This document shows, piece after piece, positions 38,967-48,639 of a stretch of 64,000 nt of DNA. Within the stretch, counting starts at the first letter, position 1; each line of letters starts with the position of its first letter. The notes beneath the pieces were generated by a model. It worked only from the letters and a program-made list of their open reading frames with translations. It was not told the DNA's origin and did no database searches. This DNA comes from Janthinobacterium sp. 64 (GTDB lineage Bacteria; Pseudomonadota; Gammaproteobacteria; Burkholderiales; Burkholderiaceae_D): NCBI RefSeq assembly GCF_002813325.1, contig NZ_PHUG01000001.1, positions 4,526,001 through 4,590,000 of the forward strand, written 5' to 3'. The translations under genes and the position numbers were made by a program.

Positions 38967-39385
38967 TCCTCGATGATTTCGAACGAGTGCGTGATCTCGG
39001 CAGTTTTCGCCAGCATGATCGACGCCGAGCAATATTTGTCGTGCGACAAAGTCACGGCCCGTTCCACGGCCGTCGGTTTCAGGGCCTTGCCCCGCACGGT
39101 GAAATGGAAGTGGATCTTGGTGAATACTTTCGGATCGGTGTCGGCGCGCTCGGCCTTCAGGGTCACTTCGCAGCCACTGACGGCTTCGCGCCCCCGTTTC
39201 AGGATCAGCACCACGTCATAGGCGGTGCAGCCGCCCGTGCCCAGCAAGACCATTTCCATGGGGCGTGGCGCCAGGTTGTGGCCGCCGCCATCGGGCGCGC
39301 CATCCATGGTTACCAGGTGGCCGGAGCCGGTTTCTGCCCGAAAACTCATGCCCGACGGGCCATTCCAGCTGACTTTGCATTCCAT
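38963..39385 (-). CDS. OsmC family protein
   Basis: 140 residues of the OsmC/Ohr superfamily, involved in organic hydroperoxide or stress defence. The two conserved cysteines are in GTGGCTAYDVVLIL and KYCSASIML, the peroxidatic/resolving pair. The length matches the YhfA-like subgroup. Its stop codon lies within the REP-like element, on the minus strand. It diverges from rplM. Confidence 0.88.
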   Translation of the reverse strand: MECKVSWNGPSGMSFRAETGSGHLVTMDGAPDGGGHNLAPRPMEMVLLGTGGCTAYDVVLILKRGREAVSGCEVTLKAERADTDPKVFTKIHFHFTVRGKALKPTAVERAVTLSHDKYCSASIMLAKTAEITHSFEIIEE

Positions 39386-39479
39386 CGTACTCTCCGAAAA
39401 TTGTAAGCGTTTTGTATTGTAATAGAGGAATGCTCATCCATGTGCCGGCCGCCGGCCCGCAGCCGGTCTGCATCGTGGC

Positions 39480-39509
39480 TTGACGCGGCAAGGCAAAGCC
39501 GCTTATACT
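39480..39509 (+). promoter_or_regulatory. Sigma70 promoter of rplM-rpsI
   Basis: TTGACG (39480-39485) and TATACT (39504-39509) are 18 bases apart, a near-consensus promoter. It predicts a transcript starting near 39516 with about 95 bases of leader before rplM. Such a leader is a plausible place for L13 autoregulation, but no specific structure was identified. Confidence 0.7.
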
Positions 39510-39610
39510 TGTCGGCTTTCCGTTCGCTCAGGAAAAGTAAATAAGGCAGAGTCCGCATAGCAGCATCGGCGGAACCACCATTTGAGCGTGTAATCTATTA
39601 GGAAGTCAAC

Positions 39611-40039
39611 ATGAAAACATTTTCCGCTAAAGGACATGAAGTCCAGCGCGATTGGTTCGTGGTTGACGCGACGGACAAAGTCCTCGGACGTGTTGCCAGC
39701 GAAGTGGCACTCCGACTGCGCGGCAAACACAAACCAGAATTTACTCCTCACGTCGATACCGGCGACTTTATCGTCGTCATCAACGCAGGCAAACTGCGTG
39801 TGACCGGTACCAAAGCTACTGAGAAAATTTACTACCGTCACTCTGGCTATCCAGGCGGCATCTACGAAACCAACTTCCAGAAAATGCAACAGCGTTTTCC
39901 AGGTCGCGCGCTTGAGAAAGCGGTCAAGGGCATGTTGCCTAAAGGCCCACTCGGCTACGCAATGATCAAGAAGCTGAAAGTGTACGCGGAAGGTTCCCAT
40001 CCGCACGCTGCTCAGCAACCTAAAGCACTTGTTCTCTAA
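39611..40039 (+). CDS. rplM: 50S ribosomal protein L13
   Basis: 142 residues, the standard length for L13 ([27 protein letters not shown]). Conserved [15 protein letters not shown] and [14 protein letters not shown] segments ([20 protein letters not shown]) are present. AGGAAGTC precedes the ATG. It is followed after 9 bases by rpsI in the universal L13-S9 operon. Confidence 0.98.
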   Translation: MKTFSAKGHEVQRDWFVVDATDKVLGRVASEVALRLRGKHKPEFTPHVDTGDFIVVINAGKLRVTGTKATEKIYYRHSGYPGGIYETNFQKMQQRFPGRALEKAVKGMLPKGPLGYAMIKKLKVYAEGSHPHAAQQPKALVL

Positions 40040-40048
40040 GGAACTGAC

Positions 40049-40441
40049 ATGATCGGTAATTACAATTATGGAACCGGCCGTCGCAAAAGTGCAGTGGCTC
40101 GGGTTTTTATCAAAGTTGGCACAGGCTTGATCGTTGTTAACGGCAAACCAGCAAACGAATACTTTTCGCGCGAAACGGGTCTGATGGTCATCCGTCAACC
40201 ACTGGAACTGACCGGCAATGTCGAGCGTTTCGACATCAAAGTCAACGTCCATGGCGGCGGTGAGTCGGGTCAGGCTGGTGCAGTTCGTCACGGCATCACC
40301 CGCGCTCTGATCGACTACGATGCAGCGTTGAAACCGGAACTGGCGAAAGCCGGCTTCGTAACCCGCGATGCACGTGAAGTCGAGCGTAAAAAAGTTGGTC
40401 TGCGCAAAGCACGTCGCGCAAAGCAATTCTCGAAGCGTTAA
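40049..40441 (+). CDS. rpsI: 30S ribosomal protein S9
   Basis: 130 residues ([20 protein letters not shown]). The conserved C-terminal tail [14 protein letters not shown] contacts the P-site tRNA. Normal length and context with rplM; AAGGAACTGAC provides the ribosome site. Confidence 0.98.
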   Translation: MIGNYNYGTGRRKSAVARVFIKVGTGLIVVNGKPANEYFSRETGLMVIRQPLELTGNVERFDIKVNVHGGGESGQAGAVRHGITRALIDYDAALKPELAKAGFVTRDAREVERKKVGLRKARRAKQFSKR

Positions 40442-40476
40442 TTTCTACGCTACAGCACCTTCCGGGGTGCTGGTCG

Positions 40477-40510
40477 AAAAGCCGCTGGACTTCGGTCCCG
40501 CGGCTTTTTT
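40477..40510 (+). terminator. Intrinsic terminator after rpsI
   Basis: AAAAGCCGC (40477-40485) and GCGGCTTTTTT form the lower stem. GGAC and GTCC form an upper stem closed by a TTCG tetraloop, followed by a T-run. A smaller hairpin (CAGCACC/GGTGCTG) precedes it at about 40452-40472. Confidence 0.9.
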
Positions 40511-40616
40511 GCATTTCAGCGTGACTCTGCGTTGCGCTGTAAAATACGCGGAAAACCGCAAGGGCAGCGTTTCCCTTCATCTTTATGCAATCTCAATCTA
40601 TACACAAGGAAAGAAC

Positions 40617-41654
40617 ATGATCAAAGTTGGCATCGTCGGCGGCACTGGATACACGGGCGTGGAATTGCTGCGCTTGCTCGCTACCCATCCAGATGTCGAG
40701 TTGACGGCGATTACCTCGCGCAAGGAAGATGGCTTGCCCGTTGCTGACATGTATCCTTCCCTGCGCGGCCACGTGAGCTTGGCGTTTACCTCGCCGGACA
40801 AGGCGAATCTGGAACAGTGCGACGTGGTCTTCTTTGCCACCCCGCATGGCGTTGCCATGGCGCAAGCCCCGGCCTTGCTGGCCGCCGGCGTGAAAGTCAT
40901 CGACCTGGCCGCCGACTTCCGCCTGAAAGACCAGGCCAAGTTCGAGCAATGGTACAAGATTGCCCACACGGCGCCCGAGCTGATCGAACAGGCCGTGTAT
41001 GGCTTGCCGGAACTGAACCGCGAAGACATCAAGCAAGCCAAGCTGATCGCCAACCCCGGTTGCTACCCGACCACCATGCAGCTGGGCTTTTACCCGCTGC
41101 TGAAAGCCGGCCTGGTCAACGCGGGCGGTCTCATCGCGGACTGCAAGTCGGGCGTGTCCGGCGCCGGCCGCAAGGCGGAAATCGGCATCCTGTTCTCGGA
41201 AAGCAGCGACAGTTTCAAGGCCTACGGCGTGGCTGGCCACCGCCACTTGCCGGAAACGACGGCGCAATTGCAGCGCTTCACGGACGAGAAAGTGGCGCTG
41301 ACCTTCACGCCGCACCTGGTGCCGATGATACGCGGCATGCATTCGACCCTGTACGCACAGCTGAACAAGGATGTCAGCAATGAAGAATTGCAATCTTTGT
41401 TCGAAGCGCAATACAAGGACGAGCCTTTCGTCGACGTCATGCCATTCGGCTCGCACCCGGAAACCCGCTCCACGCGCGGCTCGAACATGCTGCGCCTGGC
41501 CTTGCACCGTCCTGAAGGCGGCAATACAGTCATCGTGCTGGTGGTGCAGGACAATCTGGTCAAGGGCGCGTCGGGCCAGGCCGTGCAATGCATGAACTTG
41601 ATGTTTGGTTTGAAAGAAACGGCCGGTTTGCAACACATCGCCGTGATGCCGTAA
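40617..41654 (+). CDS. argC: N-acetyl-gamma-glutamyl-phosphate reductase
   Basis: Third enzyme of arginine synthesis, NADPH-dependent. The ATG at 40617 follows AAGGAAAG and gives 345 residues starting [20 protein letters not shown], the dinucleotide-binding loop. The catalytic cysteine is in [12 protein letters not shown], and the histidine in VAGHRHLPE. Stand-alone here, with other arg genes elsewhere. Confidence 0.97.
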   Translation: MIKVGIVGGTGYTGVELLRLLATHPDVELTAITSRKEDGLPVADMYPSLRGHVSLAFTSPDKANLEQCDVVFFATPHGVAMAQAPALLAAGVKVIDLAADFRLKDQAKFEQWYKIAHTAPELIEQAVYGLPELNREDIKQAKLIANPGCYPTTMQLGFYPLLKAGLVNAGGLIADCKSGVSGAGRKAEIGILFSESSDSFKAYGVAGHRHLPETTAQLQRFTDEKVALTFTPHLVPMIRGMHSTLYAQLNKDVSNEELQSLFEAQYKDEPFVDVMPFGSHPETRSTRGSNMLRLALHRPEGGNTVIVLVVQDNLVKGASGQAVQCMNLMFGLKETAGLQHIAVMP

Positions 41655-41677
41655 CGATAGGTGACGGTGCTTGCGCG

Positions 41678-41701
41678 GGTCCGGCGCCTTTTTGCCGGAC
41701 C
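41678..41701 (+). terminator. Weak hairpin after argC
   Basis: GGTCCGGC and GCCGGACC form a perfect 8-bp stem around a T-rich loop, 24 bases after the argC stop. There is no T-tract directly after the stem. Confidence 0.35.
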
Positions 41702-41744
41702 TGTGATAAATTGGATTGCCACGTACCCCGACAGGATGACGTTC

Positions 41745-42134
41745 ATGTTCGAGCGCAACGCGAAAAACCCCATCGACACTTTGATCGGCGCTGCCACGCG
41801 GATCGAGGGCGACTTGCTGTTTTGCGGCGGCTTGCGCATCGATGGTCATGTGCGCGGCAACGTCACGGGCGAGCCGGGCGAGCCCACGCATGTGGTGCTG
41901 GGCGAGGCTGGCCGCATCGATGGCGAAGTGCGCTGCTCGAGCCTGGTCGTCAGCGGCGAGATCAATGGCCCCGTGTATGTGTCCGAAATGCTTGAAATCC
42001 AGCCCAAAGCCCGCATTGTAGGAGAGGTCTATTACAAGGTGCTGGAAATGCACAGCGGTGCATTGGTGCAAGGCAAGCTCAGCCGCCACGACAGCGCCGA
42101 CCCCGTGCTGCACCTGGCCGTATCGGAAATGTGA
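41745..42134 (+). CDS. Bactofilin family protein
   Basis: 129 residues from the ATG at 41745 (preceded by AGGATGACG); an ATG three codons earlier is possible. The middle part (about 15-110) is the DUF583 right-handed beta-helix of bactofilins (RIEGDLLFCGGLRIDGHVRGN, GRIDGEVRCSSLVVSGEINGPV). These proteins polymerise without nucleotide and scaffold cell-envelope processes. The short disordered C-terminus is normal. The M23 peptidase encoded 2 kb away is a common genomic companion of bactofilins. Confidence 0.9.
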   Translation: MFERNAKNPIDTLIGAATRIEGDLLFCGGLRIDGHVRGNVTGEPGEPTHVVLGEAGRIDGEVRCSSLVVSGEINGPVYVSEMLEIQPKARIVGEVYYKVLEMHSGALVQGKLSRHDSADPVLHLAVSEM

Positions 42135-42195
42135 GCAGGAACAACACCGTCCAGCCGCATCTGCGGCGGCCGCAGCGCGACTTGCGCCAACAGTC

Positions 42196-42201
42196 TATAA
42201 T
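42196..42201 (+). promoter_or_regulatory. Candidate -10 element of erpA
   Basis: TATAAT is found 30 bases before the erpA start and just ahead of AGGAG. A matching -35 is not obvious. Confidence 0.4.
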
Positions 42202-42230
42202 GACTTAATGTTTTCTGAGGAGTGCCTGAT

Positions 42231-42593
42231 ATGAATGCCGTCGCTGAAATGCAAGATGTGATCCCTTCCCCTATTATCTTTACCGATAGCGCCGCTGAAA
42301 AAGTCGCGCAGCTGATCGAAGAAGAAGGCAATCCCGACCTGAAATTGCGCGTCTTCGTGCAGGGCGGCGGCTGCTCCGGTTTCCAGTATGGCTTTACCTT
42401 CGATGAAATCGTCAACGAAGATGACACCACCATGGTCAAGAACGGCGTCCAGCTGTTGATCGATTCCATGAGCTACCAGTACCTGGTCGGCGCGGAAATC
42501 GACTACAAGGATGACCTGGAAGGCGCGCAGTTCGTGATTAAAAACCCGACAGCAACGTCGACCTGCGGTTGCGGTTCGTCTTTCTCGGTATAA
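42231..42593 (+). CDS. erpA: Iron-sulfur cluster insertion protein ErpA
   Basis: A-type carrier for Fe-S cluster delivery, 120 residues. The ATG at 42231 has AGGAG eight bases upstream. The three conserved cysteines are in [11 protein letters not shown] and [10 protein letters not shown]. The betaproteobacterial form matches the family length and is followed by an array of hairpins. Confidence 0.95.
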   Translation: MNAVAEMQDVIPSPIIFTDSAAEKVAQLIEEEGNPDLKLRVFVQGGGCSGFQYGFTFDEIVNEDDTTMVKNGVQLLIDSMSYQYLVGAEIDYKDDLEGAQFVIKNPTATSTCGCGSSFSV

Positions 42594-42621
42594 GCAGCAC
42601 ACCTGAGAAAACGCCCATGGC

Positions 42622-42711
42622 GGCGTTGCATTGCCTCGCCATACTATTCGTACTGTCTTCGGCAATGCGCCTTGCCCTGAACGTTTTTCAGGCGCGCCGG
42701 TTTGCCGGCGC
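42622..42711. repeat. Three tandem hairpins between erpA and anmK
   Basis: The hairpins are GCATTGCC (42628-42635) with GGCAATGC (42661-42668), with partial GGCG/CGCC extension; CCTGAA (42676-42681) with TTCAGG (42687-42692); and GCGCCGG (42694-42700) with CCGGCGC (42705-42711). They are followed by the terminator at 42719-42745. Nothing here is coding. Confidence 0.55.
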
Positions 42712-42718
42712 AGCATAA

Positions 42719-42745
42719 AAATAGCGGATCGATGATCCGCTATTT
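42719..42745. terminator. Bidirectional terminator erpA / anmK
   Basis: AAATAGCGGATC and GATCCGCTATTT are perfect 12-bp arms around GAT, between the two convergent genes. Confidence 0.85.
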
Positions 42746-42761
42746 GTGTTTCTACATCTGC

Positions 42762-43856
42762 TCAACGCGGATACAGCGCACCGAGCACGCGTAAGCCCGC
42801 CGCGCCCGTCACGGCCGGCAAATTGCCTGGTTTGCGCTGCGTAAAGCGCCAGGCCAGCCAGGCGAACGCCAGCGCCTCGACCTGGCTGGGCGCCACGCCC
42901 AGCGCTTGCGTGGACTCCACCGCCATGCCCGGCAATGCATGGGCCAGGGCCGCCATCAGGCTGGCGTTCTGCGCGCCCCCGCCGCATACATACACGTTTT
43001 CCGCCTGCGCCCCGTCGCGCGCGATAGCCTGCGCCAGGCTGGCGGCCGTCAGCTGCGTCAGGGTCGCCTGCACGTCGGCAGGCAGGGCGGCTGGATAGCT
43101 GGCCAGCTTGCTATTCAGCCACTCGGCATGGAACAGGTCGCGGCCCGTGCTTTTCGGCGCCGGCAAGTCAAAGTACGGATCGTTGAGCAATTCCGCCAGC
43201 AGGGCAGGGATGACCTGGCCTGTCGCTGCCCAGGCGCCATTGGCGTCGTAGGGCTGGCCCAGGTGTTGCAAAACCCAGCCATCCATCAGCGCATTGCCAG
43301 GCCCCGTGTCGTAGCCCGCCACCGTGCCGTCCGCGTGCAGCACGCTGATATTGCTGATGCCGCCGATATTGGCCAGCACGCGCGTGTGGCCGGGCACATT
43401 GAAAATGGCCTGGTGAAAAGCGGGCACCAGCGGTGCGCCCTGGCCGCCGGCCGCCACGTCGCGGCTGCGCAAGTCGGCGATGACGTCGATGCCCGTCAGT
43501 TCAGCCAGCAGGGCCGGGTTGTTCAACTGGCGCGTAAAGCCCAGTTCGGGGCGGTGGCGGATGGTCTGGCCATGCGCGCCGATGGCGGCGACGGCATCCG
43601 GGCCGATACCTGCGTTGCTCAGGAGCATGGCGACGCAGTCCGCGTAATGGCGCACCAGTTGATTGGCCGCCAGCGCTTCGCGTTCGATTTCATTCTGGCC
43701 GGCACTTTGCAATGCCATCAGGTCGGCGCGCAGGCTGGCCGGAAAGGGAATATACGCGTCCCCCAGGCTGCGCACGCCGCCATCGTCGGCAAAGTCGACC
43801 AGGGCGCCGTCGACGCCGTCCAGGCTGGTGCCTGACATCAAACCGATATACAGCAT
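42762..43856 (-). CDS. anmK: Anhydro-N-acetylmuramic acid kinase
   Basis: Recycles peptidoglycan-derived 1,6-anhydro-N-acetylmuramate. The ATG at 43856 follows AAGGAAAT and gives 364 residues starting [20 protein letters not shown], the phosphate-binding loop. The conserved [17 protein letters not shown] and [10 protein letters not shown] are present. It is co-directional with the M23 peptidase gene upstream, so the two envelope-metabolism genes are neighbours, although a terminator separates them. Confidence 0.96.
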   Translation of the reverse strand: MLYIGLMSGTSLDGVDGALVDFADDGGVRSLGDAYIPFPASLRADLMALQSAGQNEIEREALAANQLVRHYADCVAMLLSNAGIGPDAVAAIGAHGQTIRHRPELGFTRQLNNPALLAELTGIDVIADLRSRDVAAGGQGAPLVPAFHQAIFNVPGHTRVLANIGGISNISVLHADGTVAGYDTGPGNALMDGWVLQHLGQPYDANGAWAATGQVIPALLAELLNDPYFDLPAPKSTGRDLFHAEWLNSKLASYPAALPADVQATLTQLTAASLAQAIARDGAQAENVYVCGGGAQNASLMAALAHALPGMAVESTQALGVAPSQVEALAFAWLAWRFTQRKPGNLPAVTGAAGLRVLGALYPR

Positions 43857-43920
43857 GGGTATTTCCTTGAAGGCGACAGTGATGGTGTGCATTGTGCCGC
43901 ATTTTCCTGTGCACATAAAA

Positions 43921-43956
43921 CAAAGGCACCGGCCATCTGCATGGGCGGTGCCTTTG
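43921..43956 (-). terminator. Terminator of the M23 peptidase gene
   Basis: CAAAGGCACCG (43921-43931) and CGGTGCCTTTG (43946-43956) form an 11-bp stem just downstream of the M23 stop. Read on the minus strand it is followed by TTTTA. Confidence 0.8.
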
Positions 43957-43980
43957 ATTATTGCCTGAAGGCAGTGTTGC

Positions 43981-45348
43981 TTAGCGCGAAGCCAGTGCCG
44001 TGTCGTTCGGACGCAGCAGGGTGAAGCGGTGCATCATGTCGGCCGACACCATGCGGAAGCGGCTCAGCTCAGCGGCCGTCAATGGCGCCTGGGCTTGTAC
44101 GTTCAGCTTGCTTGGGTCTTGTGCCACGCCGCCAACGCGGAATTCATAGTGCAAATGGGCACCCGTGGACCAGCCGGTGGTGCCGACGTAGCCGATCACA
44201 TCGCCCTGGCTGACTTTTTGACCTTTTTTCAGGCCCGAAGCGAAGCGGCTCATGTGCGCATAGGCGGTGGTGTAGTTGGCCCAGTGTTTCAGGACAACAA
44301 CATTGCCATAGCCGTTTTGGCTGCCGACGGAATCGACCACGCCGTCGCCCGAAGCGCGGATAGGGGTGCCCGTTGCTGCAGCGAAATCGATGCCCTTGTG
44401 CGCTTTCCAGTTGCCGGAAATCGGGTGCACGCGCATGGAGAAGCCGGACGAGATGCGGGAGAATTCGAGGGGGGATTTCAGGAAGGCTTTTTTGAGGGAC
44501 TTGCCGTCGAAACTGTAGTAACCGCCGCCTTGCTTGCTGGCTGGGTCTTCGAACCAAACGGACTGGTAAGTCGTGCCGCGGTTGGTGAATTCACCGGCCA
44601 GGATGCGGCCCGCTCGGACGAATTCGCCATCTTGCCAGAACGTTTCGTAGACGACATTGAATGCGTCGCCGCGTTTCAGGTCGGAGCGGAAGTCGATATT
44701 GGTGGAGAACATTTCCACGATTTGCGCGGAAATCGAGTCTGGCAGGCGGGTGCCGTCCAGGCTGGAGTCGGTGGCGGCGAACAGGGTGGAGGTAATCTTG
44801 CGCGCGTGCATTTCAACGCGGCGTTCCAGCTGGGCTGCCACTTCCGTGGCCACGAACTTGTCGCCCTTGCGGGTGATCAGGATGTTTTTGACCGATTTGT
44901 CCGTGCCATCGACGAGCGTGGCGCGCATCCAGTTGAGGTCGCCGTTTTCGGACGTTTGCGCTTGCACGCGCTTGCCCGATTTCAGCAACATCACGCCGCG
45001 CGCGATCTTGTCGGTTTTGATGAAATTGGCAGCGGCCGGATCATCCACGCCAAGACGGGTCAGCAGGGTGGCGAGGGTATCGCCAGCGCGGACTTTTTCT
45101 TCGTGGGTGAAATTCTGGTCGACCTGTTCCATCGCGGAAATTTGCGAGGCGAGATCAGGCATTTCCAGGTTCTGTGCGATGGACGTGACCGGCAAGTCGG
45201 ATGCGTCGGGTGCCATGGGCGACACAGCGACCGCGCCGAAGGCGGCCACGGCGAGCAGCACTGCCGACGCGCCGATAATGCGTGCCTTGCGTGTCGTCGT
45301 CAGCTGTGTGTACAAGCGTGAGCCTGTGATTTTATGTATAGGGTTCAT
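43981..45348 (-). CDS. M23 family metallopeptidase (MepM-like)
   Basis: Cell-wall endopeptidase of 455 residues. One N-terminal membrane anchor ([19 protein letters not shown]) is followed by a LysM-like/OapA-like segment ([19 protein letters not shown]) and the LytM domain. Its zinc ligands are in [13 protein letters not shown] and the HxH of [12 protein letters not shown]. All catalytic residues are intact, so an active D,D-endopeptidase is expected. It is divergent from tyrS. Confidence 0.93.
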   Translation of the reverse strand: MNPIHKITGSRLYTQLTTTRKARIIGASAVLLAVAAFGAVAVSPMAPDASDLPVTSIAQNLEMPDLASQISAMEQVDQNFTHEEKVRAGDTLATLLTRLGVDDPAAANFIKTDKIARGVMLLKSGKRVQAQTSENGDLNWMRATLVDGTDKSVKNILITRKGDKFVATEVAAQLERRVEMHARKITSTLFAATDSSLDGTRLPDSISAQIVEMFSTNIDFRSDLKRGDAFNVVYETFWQDGEFVRAGRILAGEFTNRGTTYQSVWFEDPASKQGGGYYSFDGKSLKKAFLKSPLEFSRISSGFSMRVHPISGNWKAHKGIDFAAATGTPIRASGDGVVDSVGSQNGYGNVVVLKHWANYTTAYAHMSRFASGLKKGQKVSQGDVIGYVGTTGWSTGAHLHYEFRVGGVAQDPSKLNVQAQAPLTAAELSRFRMVSADMMHRFTLLRPNDTALASR

Positions 45349-45448
45349 GCAATCAGTTAAAATTTGCCCTTGAACGTGACCTGAACTAATGCTCTTTGTT
45401 ATTGTTATTTTGGTTCGTTTTCATACGGCAAGATTGATGGGATCGAGC

Positions 45449-45454
45449 ATTATA
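45449..45454 (-). promoter_or_regulatory. Candidate -10 element of the M23 peptidase gene
   Basis: On the minus strand TATAAT lies about 100 bases upstream of the M23 start, in the AT-rich divergent region shared with tyrS. Confidence 0.35.
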
Positions 45455-45502
45455 GCAAACTCCGCAAACCTACTACCATTTTGAGATTTATAGTCAAATT
45501 TT

Positions 45503-46768
45503 ATGGAAATCAACACCACCGCATCGCCTGCCAAGGCTAACGCCGCTCAGACCGCACTTCCACTGTCGGACAGAGTACAAGAAGCCCTCGCGATTACCAA
45601 GCGTGGCGTCGACGAACTCTTGATCGAAAGCGAATTTGCGCAAAAATTAGCGCGCTCCGAGAAAACCGGTGTTCCACTGCGTATCAAACTGGGCCTGGAC
45701 CCGACTGCACCCGACTTGCATCTGGGCCACACTGTCGTGCTGAACAAGATGCGCCAGCTGCAAAACCTCGGCCATCAAGTCATTTTCCTCATCGGCGACT
45801 TCACTTCCATGATCGGCGACCCTTCGGGCCGCAACGTCACGCGTCCGCCGTTGACCAAAGAACAGATCGAGATTAACGCGATGACGTATTTCGCGCAAGC
45901 ATCTTTAGTGCTGGACGCCAGCAAGACGGAAATCCGCTATAACTCCGAGTGGTGCGATCCGCTGGGCGCGCGCGGCATCATCCAGCTCGCTTCCCACTAC
46001 ACGGTGGCGCGCATGATCGAGCGCGACGACTTCACCAAGCGCTTCCAGGGCGGCATTCCTATTTCCGTGCATGAATTCCTGTACCCGCTGATGCAAGGTT
46101 ACGACTCGGTGGCCCTGAAATCGGACCTGGAACTGGGCGGCACGGACCAGAAGTTCAACCTGCTGGTGGGCCGCGAACTGCAAAAGCAGTATGGACAGGA
46201 GCAGCAGTGTATTTTGACCATGCCGCTGCTGGAAGGTTTGGACGGCGTGGAAAAAATGTCCAAGTCGAAGAATAACTACATCGGCATCACGGAAGCGGGC
46301 AACACCATGTTCGCCAAGCTGATGAGCATTTCCGACGTCATGATGTGGCGCTACTACGAGCTGCTGTCGTGGCGCTCGATCGCCGAACTGGCCCAGCTGA
46401 AGCGCGAAGTCGCGGAAGGCCGCAATCCGCGCGATGCCAAGGTTGCGCTGGCGCAAGAGATCGTCGCCCGCTTCCACTCGCAGCAGGCGGCCGAAGATGC
46501 GCTGGCCGACTTCGTCAACCGCTCGAAGGGCGGCATTCCCGACGATATCCCGGCAGTGACCCTGGCCGGCGCACCGCTGGGCATTCCGCAATTGCTGAAA
46601 CAGGCTGGCCTGTGTCCGTCGACGTCGGAAGCCATGCGCAAGATCGACCAGGGCGGCGTGCGCATCGACGGCACCGTCATCAGCGACAAGGGCTTGCAAG
46701 TGGCAGCAGGCGAATTTGTGTTGCAAGTCGGCAAGCGCAGTTTCGCGCGCGTCACCCTGACGGCATGA
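45503..46768 (+). CDS. tyrS: Tyrosyl-tRNA synthetase
   Basis: Class I synthetase of 421 residues. The HIGH-type motif is HLGH in [17 protein letters not shown], and the KMSKS loop reads [12 protein letters not shown]. The C-terminal S4 domain is present ([21 protein letters not shown]). It overlaps dtd by four bases (ATGA), which suggests coupled translation of two tyrosine-quality-control genes. Confidence 0.97.
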   Translation: MEINTTASPAKANAAQTALPLSDRVQEALAITKRGVDELLIESEFAQKLARSEKTGVPLRIKLGLDPTAPDLHLGHTVVLNKMRQLQNLGHQVIFLIGDFTSMIGDPSGRNVTRPPLTKEQIEINAMTYFAQASLVLDASKTEIRYNSEWCDPLGARGIIQLASHYTVARMIERDDFTKRFQGGIPISVHEFLYPLMQGYDSVALKSDLELGGTDQKFNLLVGRELQKQYGQEQQCILTMPLLEGLDGVEKMSKSKNNYIGITEAGNTMFAKLMSISDVMMWRYYELLSWRSIAELAQLKREVAEGRNPRDAKVALAQEIVARFHSQQAAEDALADFVNRSKGGIPDDIPAVTLAGAPLGIPQLLKQAGLCPSTSEAMRKIDQGGVRIDGTVISDKGLQVAAGEFVLQVGKRSFARVTLTA

Positions 46769-47214
46769 TCGCGCTGCTGCAGAGAGTCACGCAGGCGAAA
46801 GTCGACGTTGCCGGCGCCACCATCGGCGCCATCGACGCCGGCCTGATGGTGCTGGTGTGCGCGGAGCGGGGCGATACGGAGAAGGAAGCGGACGCCCTGC
46901 TGAGCAAGCTGCTCGGTTACCGCGTGTTTGCCGACGAGGCGGGCAAGATGAACCGCAGCGTGACGGACGTGGCCGGCGGCTTGCTGCTGGTGCCCCAGTT
47001 TACCCTGGCGGCCGACACCAAGTCTGGCACGCGCCCGTCATTCACGCCGGCCGCCGCGCCGCAGGATGGCTTGCGCCTGTTCACGCATTTCGTGGACCAG
47101 GCGCGCAGCCGCCATGCGACCGTGCAAACGGGGCAGTTCGGCGCCGACATGCAGGTGTCGCTCACCAATGACGGCCCCGTCACGTTCTGGCTACAAGTGA
47201 ACGTAAAACAATAA
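46765..47214 (+). CDS. dtd: D-aminoacyl-tRNA deacylase
   Basis: Removes D-amino acids, classically D-Tyr, from charged tRNAs. 149 residues ([17 protein letters not shown]). The conserved VPQFTLAAD and NDGPVTFWL active-site motifs are present. The ATG lies inside the tyrS stop (ATGA), an informative functional pairing of synthetase and editing enzyme. Confidence 0.96.
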   Translation: MIALLQRVTQAKVDVAGATIGAIDAGLMVLVCAERGDTEKEADALLSKLLGYRVFADEAGKMNRSVTDVAGGLLLVPQFTLAADTKSGTRPSFTPAAAPQDGLRLFTHFVDQARSRHATVQTGQFGADMQVSLTNDGPVTFWLQVNVKQ

Positions 47215-47233
47215 CGATAAAAAGGAGCAAGCG

Positions 47234-47872
47234 ATGAAATTGTGGAGCGAGACGTTTCGTGATGGCGGCCTGATGCCGGCCGAGAATGCCTTTGCCGAGA
47301 TCGATCCGGCCAGCCGCGTCCGCCTCGCCGGCAACCGCAATCCCCATCTGGCCTGGGACGAGGTGCCCAACGGCACCGAGTCGCTGGCTCTGTTCTGCAT
47401 CGACCCCGATGCGCCGCAGGACGCCAGCCTGGCCAATGTTGAAGGCCAGGCCTTGCCGCTGACGGCGCTGCGCGGCGATTTTTATCACTGGAGCTTGCTC
47501 GATATTCCCCTGGCCATGCGGGTGACTGCCGCCGGAGAATTTTCCAGCGGCATCACGCCACGCGGCAAGGCTGCCGGCACTGGTACTGGGCTGCGCCAGG
47601 GCCTCAACGACTACACGGCCTGGTTTGCCGGCGATGCCGCCATGGCCGGCGATTACTACGGCTACGATGGCCCATGCCCGCCGTGGAATGACGAGCGCAT
47701 CCACCACTACATTTTCCGCCTGTATGCGCTCGACGTGCCGCAACTGGCTTTGCCCGAGCGTTTCACGGGGCAGCAAGCGCATGCCGCCTTGTACGGCCAC
47801 ATCCTCGACGAAGCCCAGCTCGTCGTTGCCTACTCGCTCAACCCCGAGCTGGCACTTACCCTGAAGAAATAA
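47234..47872 (+). CDS. YbhB/YbcL family (PEBP-like) protein
   Basis: 212 residues of the phosphatidylethanolamine-binding-like family. Family residues are seen in RNRNPHLAWDEVPNGTESLALFCIDPDAP and the YGYDGPCPPWNDERIHHYIFRLYALD segment. There is no signal peptide. A strong AAAAAGGAG ribosome site precedes the ATG. It lies 19 bases after dtd and 3 bases before the histidine phosphatase, so the four genes tyrS-dtd-this-phosphatase appear to form an operon. The bacterial function is not established. Confidence 0.9.
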   Translation: MKLWSETFRDGGLMPAENAFAEIDPASRVRLAGNRNPHLAWDEVPNGTESLALFCIDPDAPQDASLANVEGQALPLTALRGDFYHWSLLDIPLAMRVTAAGEFSSGITPRGKAAGTGTGLRQGLNDYTAWFAGDAAMAGDYYGYDGPCPPWNDERIHHYIFRLYALDVPQLALPERFTGQQAHAALYGHILDEAQLVVAYSLNPELALTLKK

Positions 47873-47875
47873 AGC

Positions 47876-48520
47876 ATGAGCACCACGATCTTACTGATAC
47901 GCCATGGCGAAACGGCCTGGAATGCGGGCCGCCGCCTGCAGGGTCATATCGACATCGCCCTGAACGAGGCGGGCCTGGCGCAAGCTTGCGCGCTGGGGCA
48001 GGCGCTGGCCGGTGAGCCGCTGGCCGCCATCCTCGCCAGCGATCTGCAGCGCGCGCAGCAAACGGCGCAAGCCGTGGCTGATGTGAAAGACTTACCCGTG
48101 CAAACGGACCCCTTGCTGCGCGAGCGCTGCTATGGCGCGTTCGAAGGCTTGCTGTATGCCGATATTGCCGCGCGCTATCCGCATGAATATGCGCAATGGC
48201 AATCGCGGCAGATCGATGCGGTGATGCCGTCCGGCGAGCGCGACGCCGAGAGCTTCCGCCAGTTTTATGCACGCGCGAACGGCGCCATCGCCCGCTGGGC
48301 CGAACGCTATGACGGCCAGACGATTGCCATCGTGGCGCATGGCGGCGTGCTCGAATGCGCCTACCGCGAGGCGGTCGGCATGACGCTCGACAGTCCGCGC
48401 GACTTCCAGGTCAAAAATGCCAGCGTCAACCGTTTTTCTTACGCGGATGGCAAGCTGCATTTGGTGCACTGGGGAAATATCGAGCACCTGAGCGCGCCCG
48501 CGATGGACGAGCTGGGCTAA
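47876..48520 (+). CDS. Histidine phosphatase family protein (phosphoglycerate mutase-like)
   Basis: 214 residues with the RHG motif (LLIRHGETAWN), the partner Arg in ASDLQRAQQTA, and the second catalytic His in IAIVAHGGVLECAYR. The length and C-terminal sequence suit a GpmB/CobC-type phosphatase rather than true dPGM. It is separated from the YbhB-like gene by only 3 bases. The substrate is unknown. Confidence 0.9.
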   Translation: MSTTILLIRHGETAWNAGRRLQGHIDIALNEAGLAQACALGQALAGEPLAAILASDLQRAQQTAQAVADVKDLPVQTDPLLRERCYGAFEGLLYADIAARYPHEYAQWQSRQIDAVMPSGERDAESFRQFYARANGAIARWAERYDGQTIAIVAHGGVLECAYREAVGMTLDSPRDFQVKNASVNRFSYADGKLHLVHWGNIEHLSAPAMDELG

Positions 48521-48577
48521 GAGCGCTCCAAGCGGCCCCGTCGCCGCTCTGACGCACTGATCCAAAAAAAATAGTGC

Positions 48578-48607
48578 TTATTAATTAGGCAGGGAATCGG
48601 TTAAAAT
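48578..48607 (+). promoter_or_regulatory. Candidate promoter of dusB-fis
   Basis: TTATTA (48578-48583) and TAAAAT (48602-48607) are 18 bases apart in a locally AT-rich stretch, 33 bases before the dusB start. Confidence 0.4.
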
Positions 48608-48639
48608 AGCAGGTTCCTCCGTCCATTCCAGGTTCTTCA

